From JBJHCA01 sp050485785 (GTDB lineage: Bacteria > Bacteroidota > Bacteroidia > Chitinophagales > Saprospiraceae), in NCBI GenBank assembly GCA_050485785.1, contig JBJHCA010000090.1:1-11945 (forward strand): a DNA stretch of 11,945 bases, written 5' to 3'. A program made the translations under genes and the position numbers. This document shows positions 1 to 7,913 of the stretch, piece by piece (within the stretch, counting starts at the first letter, position 1; each line of letters begins with the position of its first letter). The notes under the pieces are model-generated. The model saw only the letters and a list, made by a program, of their open reading frames with translations, ran no database searches and was not told the DNA's origin.

Positions 1-42
1 GTATAACAATGAAAGGCCACATAAGGCTTTAATGTATTATAC
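1..42. repeat. Imperfect inverted repeat at the left window edge, terminator-like
   Basis: GTATAA at 1-6 is matched by TTATAC at 37-42. Inside these arms, AAAGGCC pairs imperfectly with GGCTTT around a short ACATA(A) loop. Together they can fold into a long, bulged, AU-rich stem. It may end a gene to the left of the window or act as a bidirectional terminator, but there is no clean U-tract and the neighbouring gene is not visible. Between here and 285 I see no coding sequence. Confidence 0.28.
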
Positions 43-285
43 ACCCACACAATTCCTTAACGTTTGTTTTATATGCACCCTTGCAATCAGTAGAAATTGT
101 ATTTGGGGATATGAAATGAGGTAATTTTCAATAAAAACATTCATGTGGAGCATCGGCAAAGTTTCAGGATGGAAATTCAGATCAGAATTAGGCATTTGGT
201 TTAAACAGTTCAGGGCTGTATTATGTATTTTTCATTAAAGCGGATGTAAATCAATGCTCAAAATTTATTATTCCCCCAAAAAACC

Positions 286-1911
286 ATGAAAAAATCAATA
301 TATATAATTGTCGGTATATGCACGCTTTTGCTTGTAACGATCCTTGGATTACACGCCTGGCTACCGGGATTTCTTTCGGAAAAAATAGCGTTTGCCATCA
401 GCACCGAAATGAATGAGGAGACCAATGAACTGTATGTTGTTGAGGCGGGAACAACCAGTTTTAGCCCCTTTTTCGGCACCACCCGTATTGCTAAAATCCG
501 GATTACCCCCAATGATAGTATCCTGGATGAAGGAAATGTTGACTTGCTTCCTCGCCAAGTGTTTGAAGCGGCCGTATACGATTTGAAGATATCCACCCGG
601 ACTTTGATTGATCTGGCGCTTCAACGAAAAGAAGTCAAAGTGAACAAGCTTAATGCCGACAGTATCTTCCTGTCTGTTTACACGAATTATTCCGGCAAGG
701 TGAATGAAAGAAACAGGCAAGCGATGAACATGGAACAGATTTTTCTGGACAATATAAGTACCCATAAACTGAGCATTGTACAACGATCACTTACCGATAC
801 CTCAAAACAACAAGTGTTTCAAACCGGCAAACTGGATGTTAGCGGCAGCATCCGCTTTTCCGGTGAAGAAAGCGATCCATCCGGAAATCCCGGTTTTCAT
901 GTTCGGTCCCTCTCGGTTTTGGGAATCAATATTCACTCAAACCACGGCTTACATACGTTTCATGTTGACAAAGTATTATTTGACGACAAAAAACAAACCG
1001 CTGATCTTAATGGGATCAGAATGACTCCCAAATACAGCAAACTGGAGTTTCGCAGGCATATCCCATTTGAACAAGAGCGATTCGATCTCAGTCTGGATCA
1101 TATAAAATTGTCGGGCCTTCAACAAGACAGAATTATGCAGGATAGTGTAATTATCATTTTACAAATAGAAGTCAATGAAGGCCGGCTGGAAGTTTTTCGC
1201 GATAAAAATCCTCCCTTTAATGAAAGTTTGCGTCCTCCCCCACCGGCTCGCCACATTTTGGATGCCCCATACGGCTTGTTTATAAGTGAAATATTATTGA
1301 ACAATGTCGACATCATTTATGAACAGTTGGCAGAAGGTGCAGATACTATCGGTCAGGTTCCCTTTAAAAATTTAAATGCAAGCATCTACAACTTAAGCAA
1401 CCTGAAGGACTCTCTGGCACTTGATAGTGTAATGAATATCAGGGCAGAAGCTTTAACTTTCAATGAAGCCTTATTACAAACTGAATTTAATTACACCATT
1501 ACCGATCCTAATGGTGCTTTTACTGCAAGAGGAGAACTGGCACCGCTTCATTTTACAAGTATTAATATGATCTTGTTTCCACTCACAGGCATAAAGGTCA
1601 TCAGCGGCATGCATCACAAAACCTACTTTAACATTTACGGGGATAATACGCAGTCAGCCGGAGAAATCATGATGCGGTATTCAGATCTTGAAGTTGACCT
1701 TGCTCCGGATCGTGGCCGGGTGATACAGGGGATAGCAGGCTTTGTAGGCCCCAACTTTTTGTATCATCAGGACAACCCGGAAAACGATGGTGAATTAAGA
1801 GTAGGTCAAGTTAGTTACGAACGCGATGTTACGCGTTTTGTTTTTCACTATTGGTGGCATAGTTTTTTCTCTGGGGCCAAAGATACCTATATGCAAAAGC
1901 ATTTCAATTAG
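286..1911 (+). CDS. AsmA/DUF748-like membrane-anchored envelope protein
   Basis: Protein of 541 residues with no enzymatic motif. It begins with two lysines and one hydrophobic segment (about residues 5-22), read as an uncleaved N-terminal anchor that leaves the rest in the periplasm. The remainder is predicted beta-rich, with many alternating hydrophobic and polar stretches. A proline run (PPPP, residues 317-320) sits mid-protein. The last ~110 residues, from about GDNTQSAGEIMMRYSDLEVDL through RVGQVSYERD to the terminal WWHSFFSGAKDTYM, resemble the C-terminal part of Bacteroidota AsmA/DUF748-type proteins. That family is linked to lipid transport and envelope maintenance between inner and outer membrane. 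The assignment rests on architecture and remembered similarity, so the exact family is uncertain. The ATG at 286 is chosen because it directly precedes the anchor. No operon partner: the next gene starts 524 nt downstream. Confidence 0.6.
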   Translation: MKKSIYIIVGICTLLLVTILGLHAWLPGFLSEKIAFAISTEMNEETNELYVVEAGTTSFSPFFGTTRIAKIRITPNDSILDEGNVDLLPRQVFEAAVYDLKISTRTLIDLALQRKEVKVNKLNADSIFLSVYTNYSGKVNERNRQAMNMEQIFLDNISTHKLSIVQRSLTDTSKQQVFQTGKLDVSGSIRFSGEESDPSGNPGFHVRSLSVLGINIHSNHGLHTFHVDKVLFDDKKQTADLNGIRMTPKYSKLEFRRHIPFEQERFDLSLDHIKLSGLQQDRIMQDSVIIILQIEVNEGRLEVFRDKNPPFNESLRPPPPARHILDAPYGLFISEILLNNVDIIYEQLAEGADTIGQVPFKNLNASIYNLSNLKDSLALDSVMNIRAEALTFNEALLQTEFNYTITDPNGAFTARGELAPLHFTSINMILFPLTGIKVISGMHHKTYFNIYGDNTQSAGEIMMRYSDLEVDLAPDRGRVIQGIAGFVGPNFLYHQDNPENDGELRVGQVSYERDVTRFVFHYWWHSFFSGAKDTYMQKHFN

Positions 1912-1925
1912 TTGATTACTCAACT
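1910..1925 (+). terminator. Small perfect hairpin overlapping the stop codon of the AsmA-like gene
   Basis: AGTTGA (1910-1915) and TCAACT (1920-1925) form a perfect 6-bp stem with a TTAC loop. An outer pairing of CAATTA (1905-1910) with TAATTG (1932-1937) competes with it, since base 1910 is shared. It is well placed for 3'-end formation, but the stem is AT-rich and no clear T-tract follows at once, so this is weak. Confidence 0.25.
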
Positions 1926-1960
1926 TTGGGGTAATTGTTTGTTAGCGGGAGGTGTGTTGG

Positions 1961-1980
1961 ATTTTTTATATCTTTTTGTT
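1961..1980 (+). repeat. Dispersed 20-bp repeat, copy 1
   Basis: ATTTTTTATATCTTTTTGTT here matches positions 5907-5926 at 19 of 20 bases (T for C at one site). Both copies lie 40-50 nt past the stop codon of a plus-strand gene. Both are preceded by an AGTTGA-containing stretch and a TGGGGTA motif, at different spacing. It could be a small extragenic repeat, a 3'-end signal, or a remnant of a larger element. Confidence 0.4.
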
Positions 1981-2186
1981 TGAATACAGTCTGCAGATAG
2001 TTTAACAGGAAGCGCTGAAAGAAGCTCTCGAAACCTTCATCTGATAAAGTTTACGGTGGTAGCAGAGTAATAATTGAACATGACTACAGATTTGATGTCC
2101 GGTCATACGCCTGGTGTGTTTAGCAGCTCACAATAATTACTCACAATTAACGCAAAATAATGTTGTAGTTTTCTGCACTCCACGTC

Positions 2187-2204
2187 CATTGATACGCATC
2201 AATG
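2187..2204. repeat. Perfect 7-bp inverted repeat
   Basis: CATTGAT (2187-2193), loop ACGC, ATCAATG (2198-2204). The palindrome lies in the middle of the gene-poor stretch. No T-tract follows on either strand, so an operator-like site is as plausible as a terminator, and chance is also possible in AT-rich DNA. Confidence 0.3.
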
Positions 2205-2435
2205 AGGTTTGCAAAATTTCTGTCACCCTATTGACAAATACCCTTAATAATAATAGCTTTGGAGATCAATTTCAAAAACTTCTCTAGTCTACCTCATTTT
2301 TGGGTGGATAAAAGAAATTTTTGGCGGTAGTAGGTAAGGTGCCTTCAGTGATGAGACATTCTGAACAAGCTGTATATCTCTAGATTAGCCAATAAATAAT
2401 AAACAATGATTTTTAAACATTCAAATCTCTGAAAT

Positions 2436-3149
2436 ATGATATGTGCACGAATATTAGTTTGTTTTTCAATCGTTTTTTTTACATTAACTTCTGTTGGTCA
2501 AGGTACCACCAGTTTATCAGATAAAGAGAAGAAAAACGCAATAATTTTCTCACCTTTTAATTTAATCGATCCAATAAATCCCTCTTTTCAGATAGGCTAC
2601 CAAAGGCTATTAAGTGACAAATTTGAGCTGCAAATGGAATATGGATATATCATAAATAAAGCTTTATTTCATTATATTATTAATCCTCATGAAAGCAAGG
2701 ATGACTATTCAAATAAAGGATTTAAATTAAGAACGGAATTAAAAAGATTTTTTAAAAATGATGGATATTTTAGGTATTATCTGTCTGGTGAATTGTTCTA
2801 TCTAGAAAATGTTTCAAAAGTACAAAACCAATTTATAGTTTCAGATCCTCATTATAATTATTCATTTGAATTACCAAATGATGAAGAAGAATATGGATAT
2901 ACCGATTATTTTACAAATGCTAAAACTAAGTATGGAATTAATGCCAAATTTGGTATTAAACGAATATCCAATGCTTTCTTCTACGAAACTTATGTTGGCA
3001 TAGGGATAGCATATCGAAACAACATACATAGCGATAGGGAAAATATTAATGATAAACCTTATGATACAACTTTTCTAAATGATAATGTTCCAAAAGAGAT
3101 GTACATATTTAATTTACCCCTAAATTTTAAAATAGGATATATGTTTTAG
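2436..3149 (+). CDS. Putative outer-membrane beta-barrel protein, AT-rich
   Basis: Protein of 237 residues. Residues 1-22 look like a Sec signal peptide (hydrophobic core VCFSIVFFTLTSV, then GQG) with no lipoprotein cysteine. The mature part begins with a motif of the type IIFSPFNLIDPINPSFQIGYQ, followed by alternating strand-like segments with many Tyr and Phe. The chain ends in LNFKIGYMF; a terminal aromatic residue is typical of outer-membrane barrels. It resembles small Bacteroidota barrel proteins of the DUF3575/outer-membrane-beta-barrel kind, but I cannot name the family with confidence and no function is shown. The gene is markedly richer in A and T than the ATPase that follows, with codons such as AAA, AAT, TTT and ATA dominating, which may reflect separate ancestry. 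The ATG is chosen because it opens the signal peptide. It is probably a single-gene transcript. Confidence 0.6.
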   Translation: MICARILVCFSIVFFTLTSVGQGTTSLSDKEKKNAIIFSPFNLIDPINPSFQIGYQRLLSDKFELQMEYGYIINKALFHYIINPHESKDDYSNKGFKLRTELKRFFKNDGYFRYYLSGELFYLENVSKVQNQFIVSDPHYNYSFELPNDEEEYGYTDYFTNAKTKYGINAKFGIKRISNAFFYETYVGIGIAYRNNIHSDRENINDKPYDTTFLNDNVPKEMYIFNLPLNFKIGYMF

Positions 3150-3331
3150 TAAATATAACTGTCCCCCCAATCAAGCATCAACAAACCGTCACGCAGGGCA
3201 TGCCTTCATTGCCCTTCATGTTGCACCCAGCCTCGGGTAACCGCAAATCAACGCTCTCCCCCTCCCCTTCCATCCAAAGCCAAATTTTTCCCTAAATTGC
3301 CACGACCTGCGAAGCAGGAAAACAAAAAGAC
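3150..3331 (+). promoter_or_regulatory. Leader region of the P-type ATPase with two hairpins
   Basis: The composition changes abruptly here, from the AT-rich barrel gene to C-rich DNA. AGGGCA (3195-3200) pairs with TGCCCT (3210-3215) across a 9-nt loop. An 18-nt pyrimidine run covers 3254-3271. CCTGC (3306-3310) pairs with GCAGG (3314-3318) across GAA, ending only 13 nt before the ATG at 3332, where it could mask or frame the ribosome site. No clear -33/-7 promoter was found. A regulatory role is inference. Confidence 0.3.
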
Positions 3332-5866
3332 ATGTCACACCTTGAGCAAAAAAGCAAAACGGGCTTCAACGGCTATCAAAGCGCTAAAGCTTTTACCGGG
3401 CAGGGACTGAGTGAAACGGAAGTGGTGGCACAGCGTGCACGGTACGGCAGTAACACGGTGAGCCGGCCTAAAAATGTGCTGCTTGAAAACATGATGGCTG
3501 CTGCTTCTGAGCCGATGTTCATATTGCTGTTGGCTGCCTGCAGTATTTATTTCATTCTGGGCGAAAATAATGAAGCATTCACTATGCTGGCTGCTATTAT
3601 GTTTGTGGCCGGTATCGATGTGTACCAGAATTACCGAAGCCGAAAAGCGGTGAAAGCATTAAGCCGGATTACCGGCAGTGTGGCAGTGGTATTGCGTGGC
3701 GGACGGCGTCAGGAAATTGCCATGGCTGATGTGGTTCAAGGGGATCTGATCACCTGTGCGGAAGGCAGTATCATTCCTGCGGATGCGGAAATACTGGACT
3801 CCGCAGATTTTGCGGTCAATGAAGCCATTCTTACCGGGGAATCGGCTGCGGTCGAAAAATTTGAAGGTGACCCCGTTTTTCAGGGAACCCAGGTAGTGCG
3901 CGGATACTGCTACGCCCTGGTTAAGGCCATAGGTGCTGACACGGGGTTGGCGGGTATTGGCAAGCTGGTAGAGGAAACAGGCCGCGAAAAAACACCCATG
4001 CAACAAAAAGTATCCCATTTTGTGCGAAAAATGGTACTGGCCGGCAGCCTGGCCTTTGCCCTGGTCTGGTTCTATTACTGGTACCAAACCGGCAGCATAC
4101 TTCAGGGCTTGCTCAGGGGGCTCACCATGGCCATGAGTGTTTTGCCCGAGGAAATTCCCGTGGCACTGTCCACCTTCATGGCTCTGGGGGCTTACCGCCT
4201 GCTGAAACACGGGATCATTGCCCGCAGTCCGCGCGCAGTGGAAACACTGGGTTCGGCTACCGTTATATGTCTCGACAAAACAGGAACGCTGACTCAAAAT
4301 TTAATGCATGCCACGCATATTTATGATTGGTCATCCCGCAGCGAGGTCAGCCTGAGTCAACCGGGTTTGGAAACTCCCGTTCTGGAATACGCCATGTGGG
4401 CCAGCGAAACGGAACCTTTTGATCCCATGGAAAAGTCGGTTCACCAAATGTACGAACGCCACGCTGCCCGTGATGAACGCCAAAATTACCGGATGGTGAA
4501 AGAGTATCCTCTGGCTGGAACCCCACCGGTAATGACACATATTTATCAAAATGAAGCCGGCGCAACCATCACCGCTTGCAAAGGAGGCCTGGAAGGCATA
4601 CTGAAGCTTTGTGATGTGCCGGCTGAGGAACAAAAGACCATCACAGAGCGGGGCAGCCAATACGCAGCTGCCGGACAAAGGGTGCTGGGCGTTGCCCGCG
4701 GACAATGGTCGGATGACCACTTCCCGGCCACTCAGGAGGAAATACCTTTCACCTTTTTGGGAATGATCACCTTTTACGATCCGCCTGTGGAAAACATTGA
4801 TCAGGTGATCAGAAGTTTTTACGATGCCGGGGTGGACGTAAAAATGATCACCGGCGATTATCCTGCAACGGCCAAAGCGGTAGCTGCCCTAACGGGAATG
4901 GCACCATCACCGGTACTTACCGGCCGGGAAGTAGAATCCATGAGTGATCAACAATTGAGGGCCGTGGTGAAACAAACGGGAATTTTTGCCCGGATTGCCC
5001 CTGCTCAGAAGCTTCGCATTGTGGAAGCACTCAAACAGGAAGGAGAAATCGTTTCCATGACCGGTGACGGGGTCAACGACGCCCCCGCACTCAAGGCAGC
5101 GCATATTGGTATAACCATGGGCAAAAGAGGTACCGAAGTGGCCAAAGCCTCCGCAGGCATGGTGCTGGCCAAGGACGACCTGGCTGCCATGACTGATGCC
5201 ATTTATCTCGGTCGTCGAATTCATACCAACCTCACCAAAGCCATACGCTATATCATTTCCATCCACATTCCCATTATTCTGCTCGTGTTGCTGCCCATCT
5301 TCTTCCACTGGCTGCCCGGCATGCTTTTTACGCCGGTTCACGTCATATTTCTAGAGCTCATCATGGGGCCTACATGCAGTATTATTTACGAGAATGAACC
5401 TGTTCCCCAGGACGAACTTGATCGTCCGGGAGGATCACAGTCTTCGGCGCTTTTCAGTTTTTCCCAGCTCAGGGTCAGTATTCTGCAGGGGCTGATGATC
5501 ACTGCAGGTTGCCTGGTGGCCGGCTACTACGCCGCATCGGTCTACGGGCATGAAGATACTGTCCGCACCTTCGTATTCAGCACCATTTTACTGTCCAATG
5601 TACTCCTCACACTGGCCAACCGCTCTTTCAGGCGTTCCATACTGGAAACCATCGGCCGTAAAAATCCGCTCATCCCAGTCATCACGGCCTTATCGCTCAT
5701 CATGCTATTGCTGATCCTTCACATCCCTTTCCTCAACACTTTGTTTGATGTACATGCCCTCCATCTGTCGCAACTCCTCATTCCGGCCGGCCTGGCATTG
5801 ATGGCTACCCTGTGGCTTGAGCCTTTTAAAATATTCAGGCAGCATCGCGTTAAGACTGCTATATAA
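3332..5866 (+). CDS. P-type cation-transporting ATPase (P2/COG0474-like), substrate uncertain
   Basis: Protein of 844 residues, close to the usual length for bacterial P2-type pumps, which move cations across the inner membrane using ATP. The core motifs are intact. They are an N-terminal cation-ATPase domain, the actuator loop LTGES (residues 167-171), the M4 motif PEEIP (272-276), the phosphorylation site DKTGTLT with Asp315, a KGGLE variant of the nucleotide-binding KGAPE motif (417-421), and the hinge motif TGDGVNDAP (577-585). Membrane helices flank these, with a C-terminal six-helix bundle starting near IHTNLTKAIRYIIS (630-643). Compared by eye with SERCA, the M4 glutamate is kept, but other Ca2+ ligands are replaced (M5 Asn to His645 and Glu to Ile648; M6 Asn to Glu675 and Asp to Gly679). 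The M6 segment reads FLELIMGPTCS. Function as an ATP-driven cation pump is well supported; calcium as substrate is not. The ATG at 3332 gives the full N-terminal domain. It appears to be transcribed alone. Confidence 0.93.
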   Translation: MSHLEQKSKTGFNGYQSAKAFTGQGLSETEVVAQRARYGSNTVSRPKNVLLENMMAAASEPMFILLLAACSIYFILGENNEAFTMLAAIMFVAGIDVYQNYRSRKAVKALSRITGSVAVVLRGGRRQEIAMADVVQGDLITCAEGSIIPADAEILDSADFAVNEAILTGESAAVEKFEGDPVFQGTQVVRGYCYALVKAIGADTGLAGIGKLVEETGREKTPMQQKVSHFVRKMVLAGSLAFALVWFYYWYQTGSILQGLLRGLTMAMSVLPEEIPVALSTFMALGAYRLLKHGIIARSPRAVETLGSATVICLDKTGTLTQNLMHATHIYDWSSRSEVSLSQPGLETPVLEYAMWASETEPFDPMEKSVHQMYERHAARDERQNYRMVKEYPLAGTPPVMTHIYQNEAGATITACKGGLEGILKLCDVPAEEQKTITERGSQYAAAGQRVLGVARGQWSDDHFPATQEEIPFTFLGMITFYDPPVENIDQVIRSFYDAGVDVKMITGDYPATAKAVAALTGMAPSPVLTGREVESMSDQQLRAVVKQTGIFARIAPAQKLRIVEALKQEGEIVSMTGDGVNDAPALKAAHIGITMGKRGTEVAKASAGMVLAKDDLAAMTDAIYLGRRIHTNLTKAIRYIISIHIPIILLVLLPIFFHWLPGMLFTPVHVIFLELIMGPTCSIIYENEPVPQDELDRPGGSQSSALFSFSQLRVSILQGLMITAGCLVAGYYAASVYGHEDTVRTFVFSTILLSNVLLTLANRSFRRSILETIGRKNPLIPVITALSLIMLLLILHIPFLNTLFDVHALHLSQLLIPAGLALMATLWLEPFKIFRQHRVKTAI

Positions 5867-5906
5867 CACACTGGTAAGTTGACTGATATTGGCTGATTGG
5901 GGTATT

Positions 5907-5926
5907 ATTTTTTATATCTCTTTGTT
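5907..5926 (+). repeat. Dispersed 20-bp repeat, copy 2
   Basis: ATTTTTTATATCTCTTTGTT differs at one base from 1961-1980. It lies in the 132-nt gap between the convergent ATPase and rluD genes, 40 nt after the ATPase stop. Read on the minus strand in one frame, both copies encode a [KE]Q[KR]DIKN sequence, so the two may derive from the same ancestral segment, though neither is convincingly coding. Confidence 0.4.
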
Positions 5927-5938
5927 CGGGGTTCCCCG
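5927..5938. terminator. Short GC hairpin between convergent genes
   Basis: CGGG (5927-5930), loop GTTC, CCCG (5935-5938). It lies between the ends of the ATPase (plus) and rluD (minus) and could help terminate both. The stem is only 4 bp and neither side carries a proper T-tract, so the call is weak. Confidence 0.25.
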
Positions 5939-5998
5939 TTATACATATTCCCAAAACAAACATTACCCTAAACAAACCCCTTGAACCCCCTGAAAAAT

Positions 5999-7030
5999 TT
6001 AATCGTGCCGGCTGCGGCCGGCCAGATATTGCCGCCATTTGTTAAGACAAGCCTCCATATCAGCGGGCATGGGGGCATCAAATTCCATGTATTGCAGTGT
6101 AGTGGGATGCACAAATCCCAGCGTACGGGCATGCAGCGCATGGCGCGGAAGCAGTGCAAAGCAGTTGTCCACAAACTGCCGGTATTTGGTGTACACGGTG
6201 CCTTTTACGATTTTGTTGCCGCCGTATCGCTCATCATTAAACAGCGGATGCCCGATATAGGCCATGTGAACCCTGATCTGATGCGTCCTTCCTGTCTCCA
6301 GCTTGCACTCTACCAGGCTCACGTAATAAAGTCTTTCCAGCACGCGGAAATGCGTTACCGCATGCTTGCCCTGCTCTCCCTCGGGAAAGGCCGCCATCTC
6401 CATTCTAAATCGCGGATGTCGCCCAATATGCGCCGTAATGGTGCCCGTATCTTGTTCGGGTTCACCCCATACCAGGGCTACATATCTACGCTCAATGGTG
6501 TGAGCGGCAAACTGAGCAGCTAAATGGGTCATGGCCTCGGGCTTTTTGGCAATCACCAAAAGTCCGCTCGTGTTTTTGTCAATGCGATGAACCAGGCCCG
6601 GGCGGTCAGGCATATTGCCCGGCATTACCGGCATATCATCGGAAAAATGAAAGGCCAGTCCGTTCACCAGCGTACCGCTTAAATTGCCCACACCGGGGTG
6701 TACTACCAGCCCGGCTGGTTTGTAAATTACCAACAGGTCATCGTCCTCAAACCGGATGTCCAGTTCTATGGATTCAGGTTGAATACTGCCCGGCGCTTTG
6801 GGTGGCTCAGGCATTACTATGGTTACGGTTTCGCCGGGTTTAACCTTGTGGTTGGGCTTTACCGGCCGATCATCCACCCGCACCACCCCATCGCGGATCA
6901 TCTGTTGTATGCGGTTTCTGCTGAGGCGTTCCACCCGCGACATCAAAAATTTATCGATACGCAGCGGCTGCTGCTTGGGGTCGGCTACAAACCGGCGGTG
7001 TTCAAACTCCTGATCCATGTCCTCCTCCAT
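5999..7030 (-). CDS. rluD: 23S rRNA pseudouridine synthase, RluD/RluA family
   Basis: Protein of 343 residues from the ATG at 7030. It converts specific uridines to pseudouridine in RNA; E. coli RluD acts on 23S rRNA helix 69 (U1911, U1915, U1917). An S4 RNA-binding domain occupies about residues 24-71 (LRIDKFLMSRVERLSRNRIQ). The catalytic motif HRIDKNTSGLLVIAK follows, with the nucleophile Asp151 in HRID. The family motif GRTHQIRVHM is at about 247-256, with GHPLFNDERYGG after it. The frame can be extended to a GTG at 7042, and a further ATG lies at 7018 just behind a GGAGGAGG tract. The start at 7030 gives an MEED...FEHRRFVAD beginning that resembles Bacteroidota homologues. The gene lies 26 nt after the YD-repeat-like gene and is probably the last cistron of that transcript. 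Family assignment is very secure; RluD rather than another RluA-type member is likely from the S4 domain and size. Confidence 0.92.
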   Translation of the reverse strand: MEEDMDQEFEHRRFVADPKQQPLRIDKFLMSRVERLSRNRIQQMIRDGVVRVDDRPVKPNHKVKPGETVTIVMPEPPKAPGSIQPESIELDIRFEDDDLLVIYKPAGLVVHPGVGNLSGTLVNGLAFHFSDDMPVMPGNMPDRPGLVHRIDKNTSGLLVIAKKPEAMTHLAAQFAAHTIERRYVALVWGEPEQDTGTITAHIGRHPRFRMEMAAFPEGEQGKHAVTHFRVLERLYYVSLVECKLETGRTHQIRVHMAYIGHPLFNDERYGGNKIVKGTVYTKYRQFVDNCFALLPRHALHARTLGFVHPTTLQYMEFDAPMPADMEACLNKWRQYLAGRSRHD

Positions 7031-7056
7031 AACTCGTAGCACTTCATGTGGCCGGC

Positions 7057-7911
7057 CTATTGCTCTGTGTATTCGTGGCGGGATAACAGCGTAATTCCGG
7101 GCTGTACAAACATCTCCTCTTTCAAAACGCGCCCTTTGTCGTCATACTCCATGCTGTGCTCCTGAACGGTGCGGCCTTTATCATTCACTACCTCATGGGC
7201 AATCAACCTTCCGGCATCGTCGTATTCAAAGCTGTGTGTATGCTTTATGCCTTTTGATGGTTCTTCGCGTACTTCCTCCACTACCCTGCCATGCTCATCC
7301 AAAGCTTCAAAAACGGCCATCACCACATATCCGTTGTGATCTTTAACGACGCGGGCACGGGTGCCATTTTCTTTGTTCTCGGCATACTCGTAGGAAATTG
7401 CCCGTTCGCCGTAAGCCTCTTCATAAATCACCATGCTTACAGGCCTGCCTTCGGCATCCCTCACATATTCGTTTTTTTCACTCACGGTTCCTTCACCGTC
7501 TTTTACCAGGCTGTACAATACCCGGCCTTCGGCATCTTCGGATGTTTCCTCTACCTGTTCCAGTACTTCATCTTCATTGTACCATGAAACCCGGGTTAGC
7601 CCATCCTCGTACTCATAAACACCGCGACTTTGAGAACCGTCCGCATACTTTACTTTTTCGATGCTGAGTTTCCCGTCACTGTTGTACTCGAAATAATGTG
7701 TTTCGTAAACCACATCATCCGGTCCTTCAATCACTTCTTCAATCATAAGGTGCTGATCATTATACTTCAATCTGCGCACGCTGGTCAGTTCGCCATCAGC
7801 ATCATATTCCGCTTCATAAACCGGATTCCCTTGATCATTGGTGTGCTTCTCGCTGCGTAAAACTTCCTCTCCTCCTTCTTCTGATGCTTGAAATAACTTG
7901 TGTATCAACAT
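7057..7911 (-). CDS. Acidic YD-repeat-like cytoplasmic protein of unknown function
   Basis: Protein of 284 residues, strongly acidic, with no signal peptide, membrane segment or enzymatic motif. About six or seven degenerate repeats of roughly 20 residues run through it. Each contains a (Y/F)(E/D)Y-x-x-(D/A)-G-(R/K/E)-(L/V) core, for example AEYDADGELTSVRRLKYN (34-51), FEYNSDGKLSIEKVKYAD (74-91), FEYDDAGRLIAHEV (228-241) and MEYDDKGRVLKEE (254-266). This pattern resembles the YD repeats of RHS-type proteins, which form beta-strand coils, but the protein is far too short for an RHS toxin shell and has no toxin tip. The start codon lies 2 nt after the stop of the deiminase gene (TAA-AC-ATG), which suggests translational coupling. 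No other Met occurs before residue 56. Function unknown; a protein-binding or scaffold role is only a guess. Confidence 0.7.
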   Translation of the reverse strand: MLIHKLFQASEEGGEEVLRSEKHTNDQGNPVYEAEYDADGELTSVRRLKYNDQHLMIEEVIEGPDDVVYETHYFEYNSDGKLSIEKVKYADGSQSRGVYEYEDGLTRVSWYNEDEVLEQVEETSEDAEGRVLYSLVKDGEGTVSEKNEYVRDAEGRPVSMVIYEEAYGERAISYEYAENKENGTRARVVKDHNGYVVMAVFEALDEHGRVVEEVREEPSKGIKHTHSFEYDDAGRLIAHEVVNDKGRTVQEHSMEYDDKGRVLKEEMFVQPGITLLSRHEYTEQ

Positions 7912-7913
7912 GT

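Larger units (their letters stand above)
1912..2435. other. AT-rich intergenic region without an intact gene
   Basis: This 524-nt gap has no credible intact coding sequence. It holds one copy of a 20-bp dispersed repeat (1961-1980) and a perfect small hairpin (2187-2204). On the minus strand, 1916-2050 is open for about 44 codons and reads like protein (for example SDEGFESFFQRFLLNYLQ), but it follows directly on a stop and contains no ATG or GTG start, so at most it is a gene remnant. The last ~100 nt before 2436 are very AT-rich and would suit a promoter for the following gene, but I find no clear TAnnTTTG element. Confidence 0.5.

Noticed and set aside
2187..2204. Intrinsic terminator at the CATTGAT hairpin
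   Set aside because: No T-tract follows on either strand, and it lies over 270 nt past the nearest upstream stop codon.
3659..4297. 212-codon minus-strand open frame opposite the ATPase
   Set aside because: Antisense shadow of the conserved P-type ATPase core.
5859..5963. 34-codon minus-strand frame (MFVLGICITGNPEQRDIKN...) between the ATPase and rluD
   Set aside because: Very short, overlaps the ATPase end and contains the dispersed repeat; no independent evidence for coding.
7031..7042. GTG start for RluD at 7042
   Set aside because: It adds only four residues before an ATG that gives a more family-like N-terminus.
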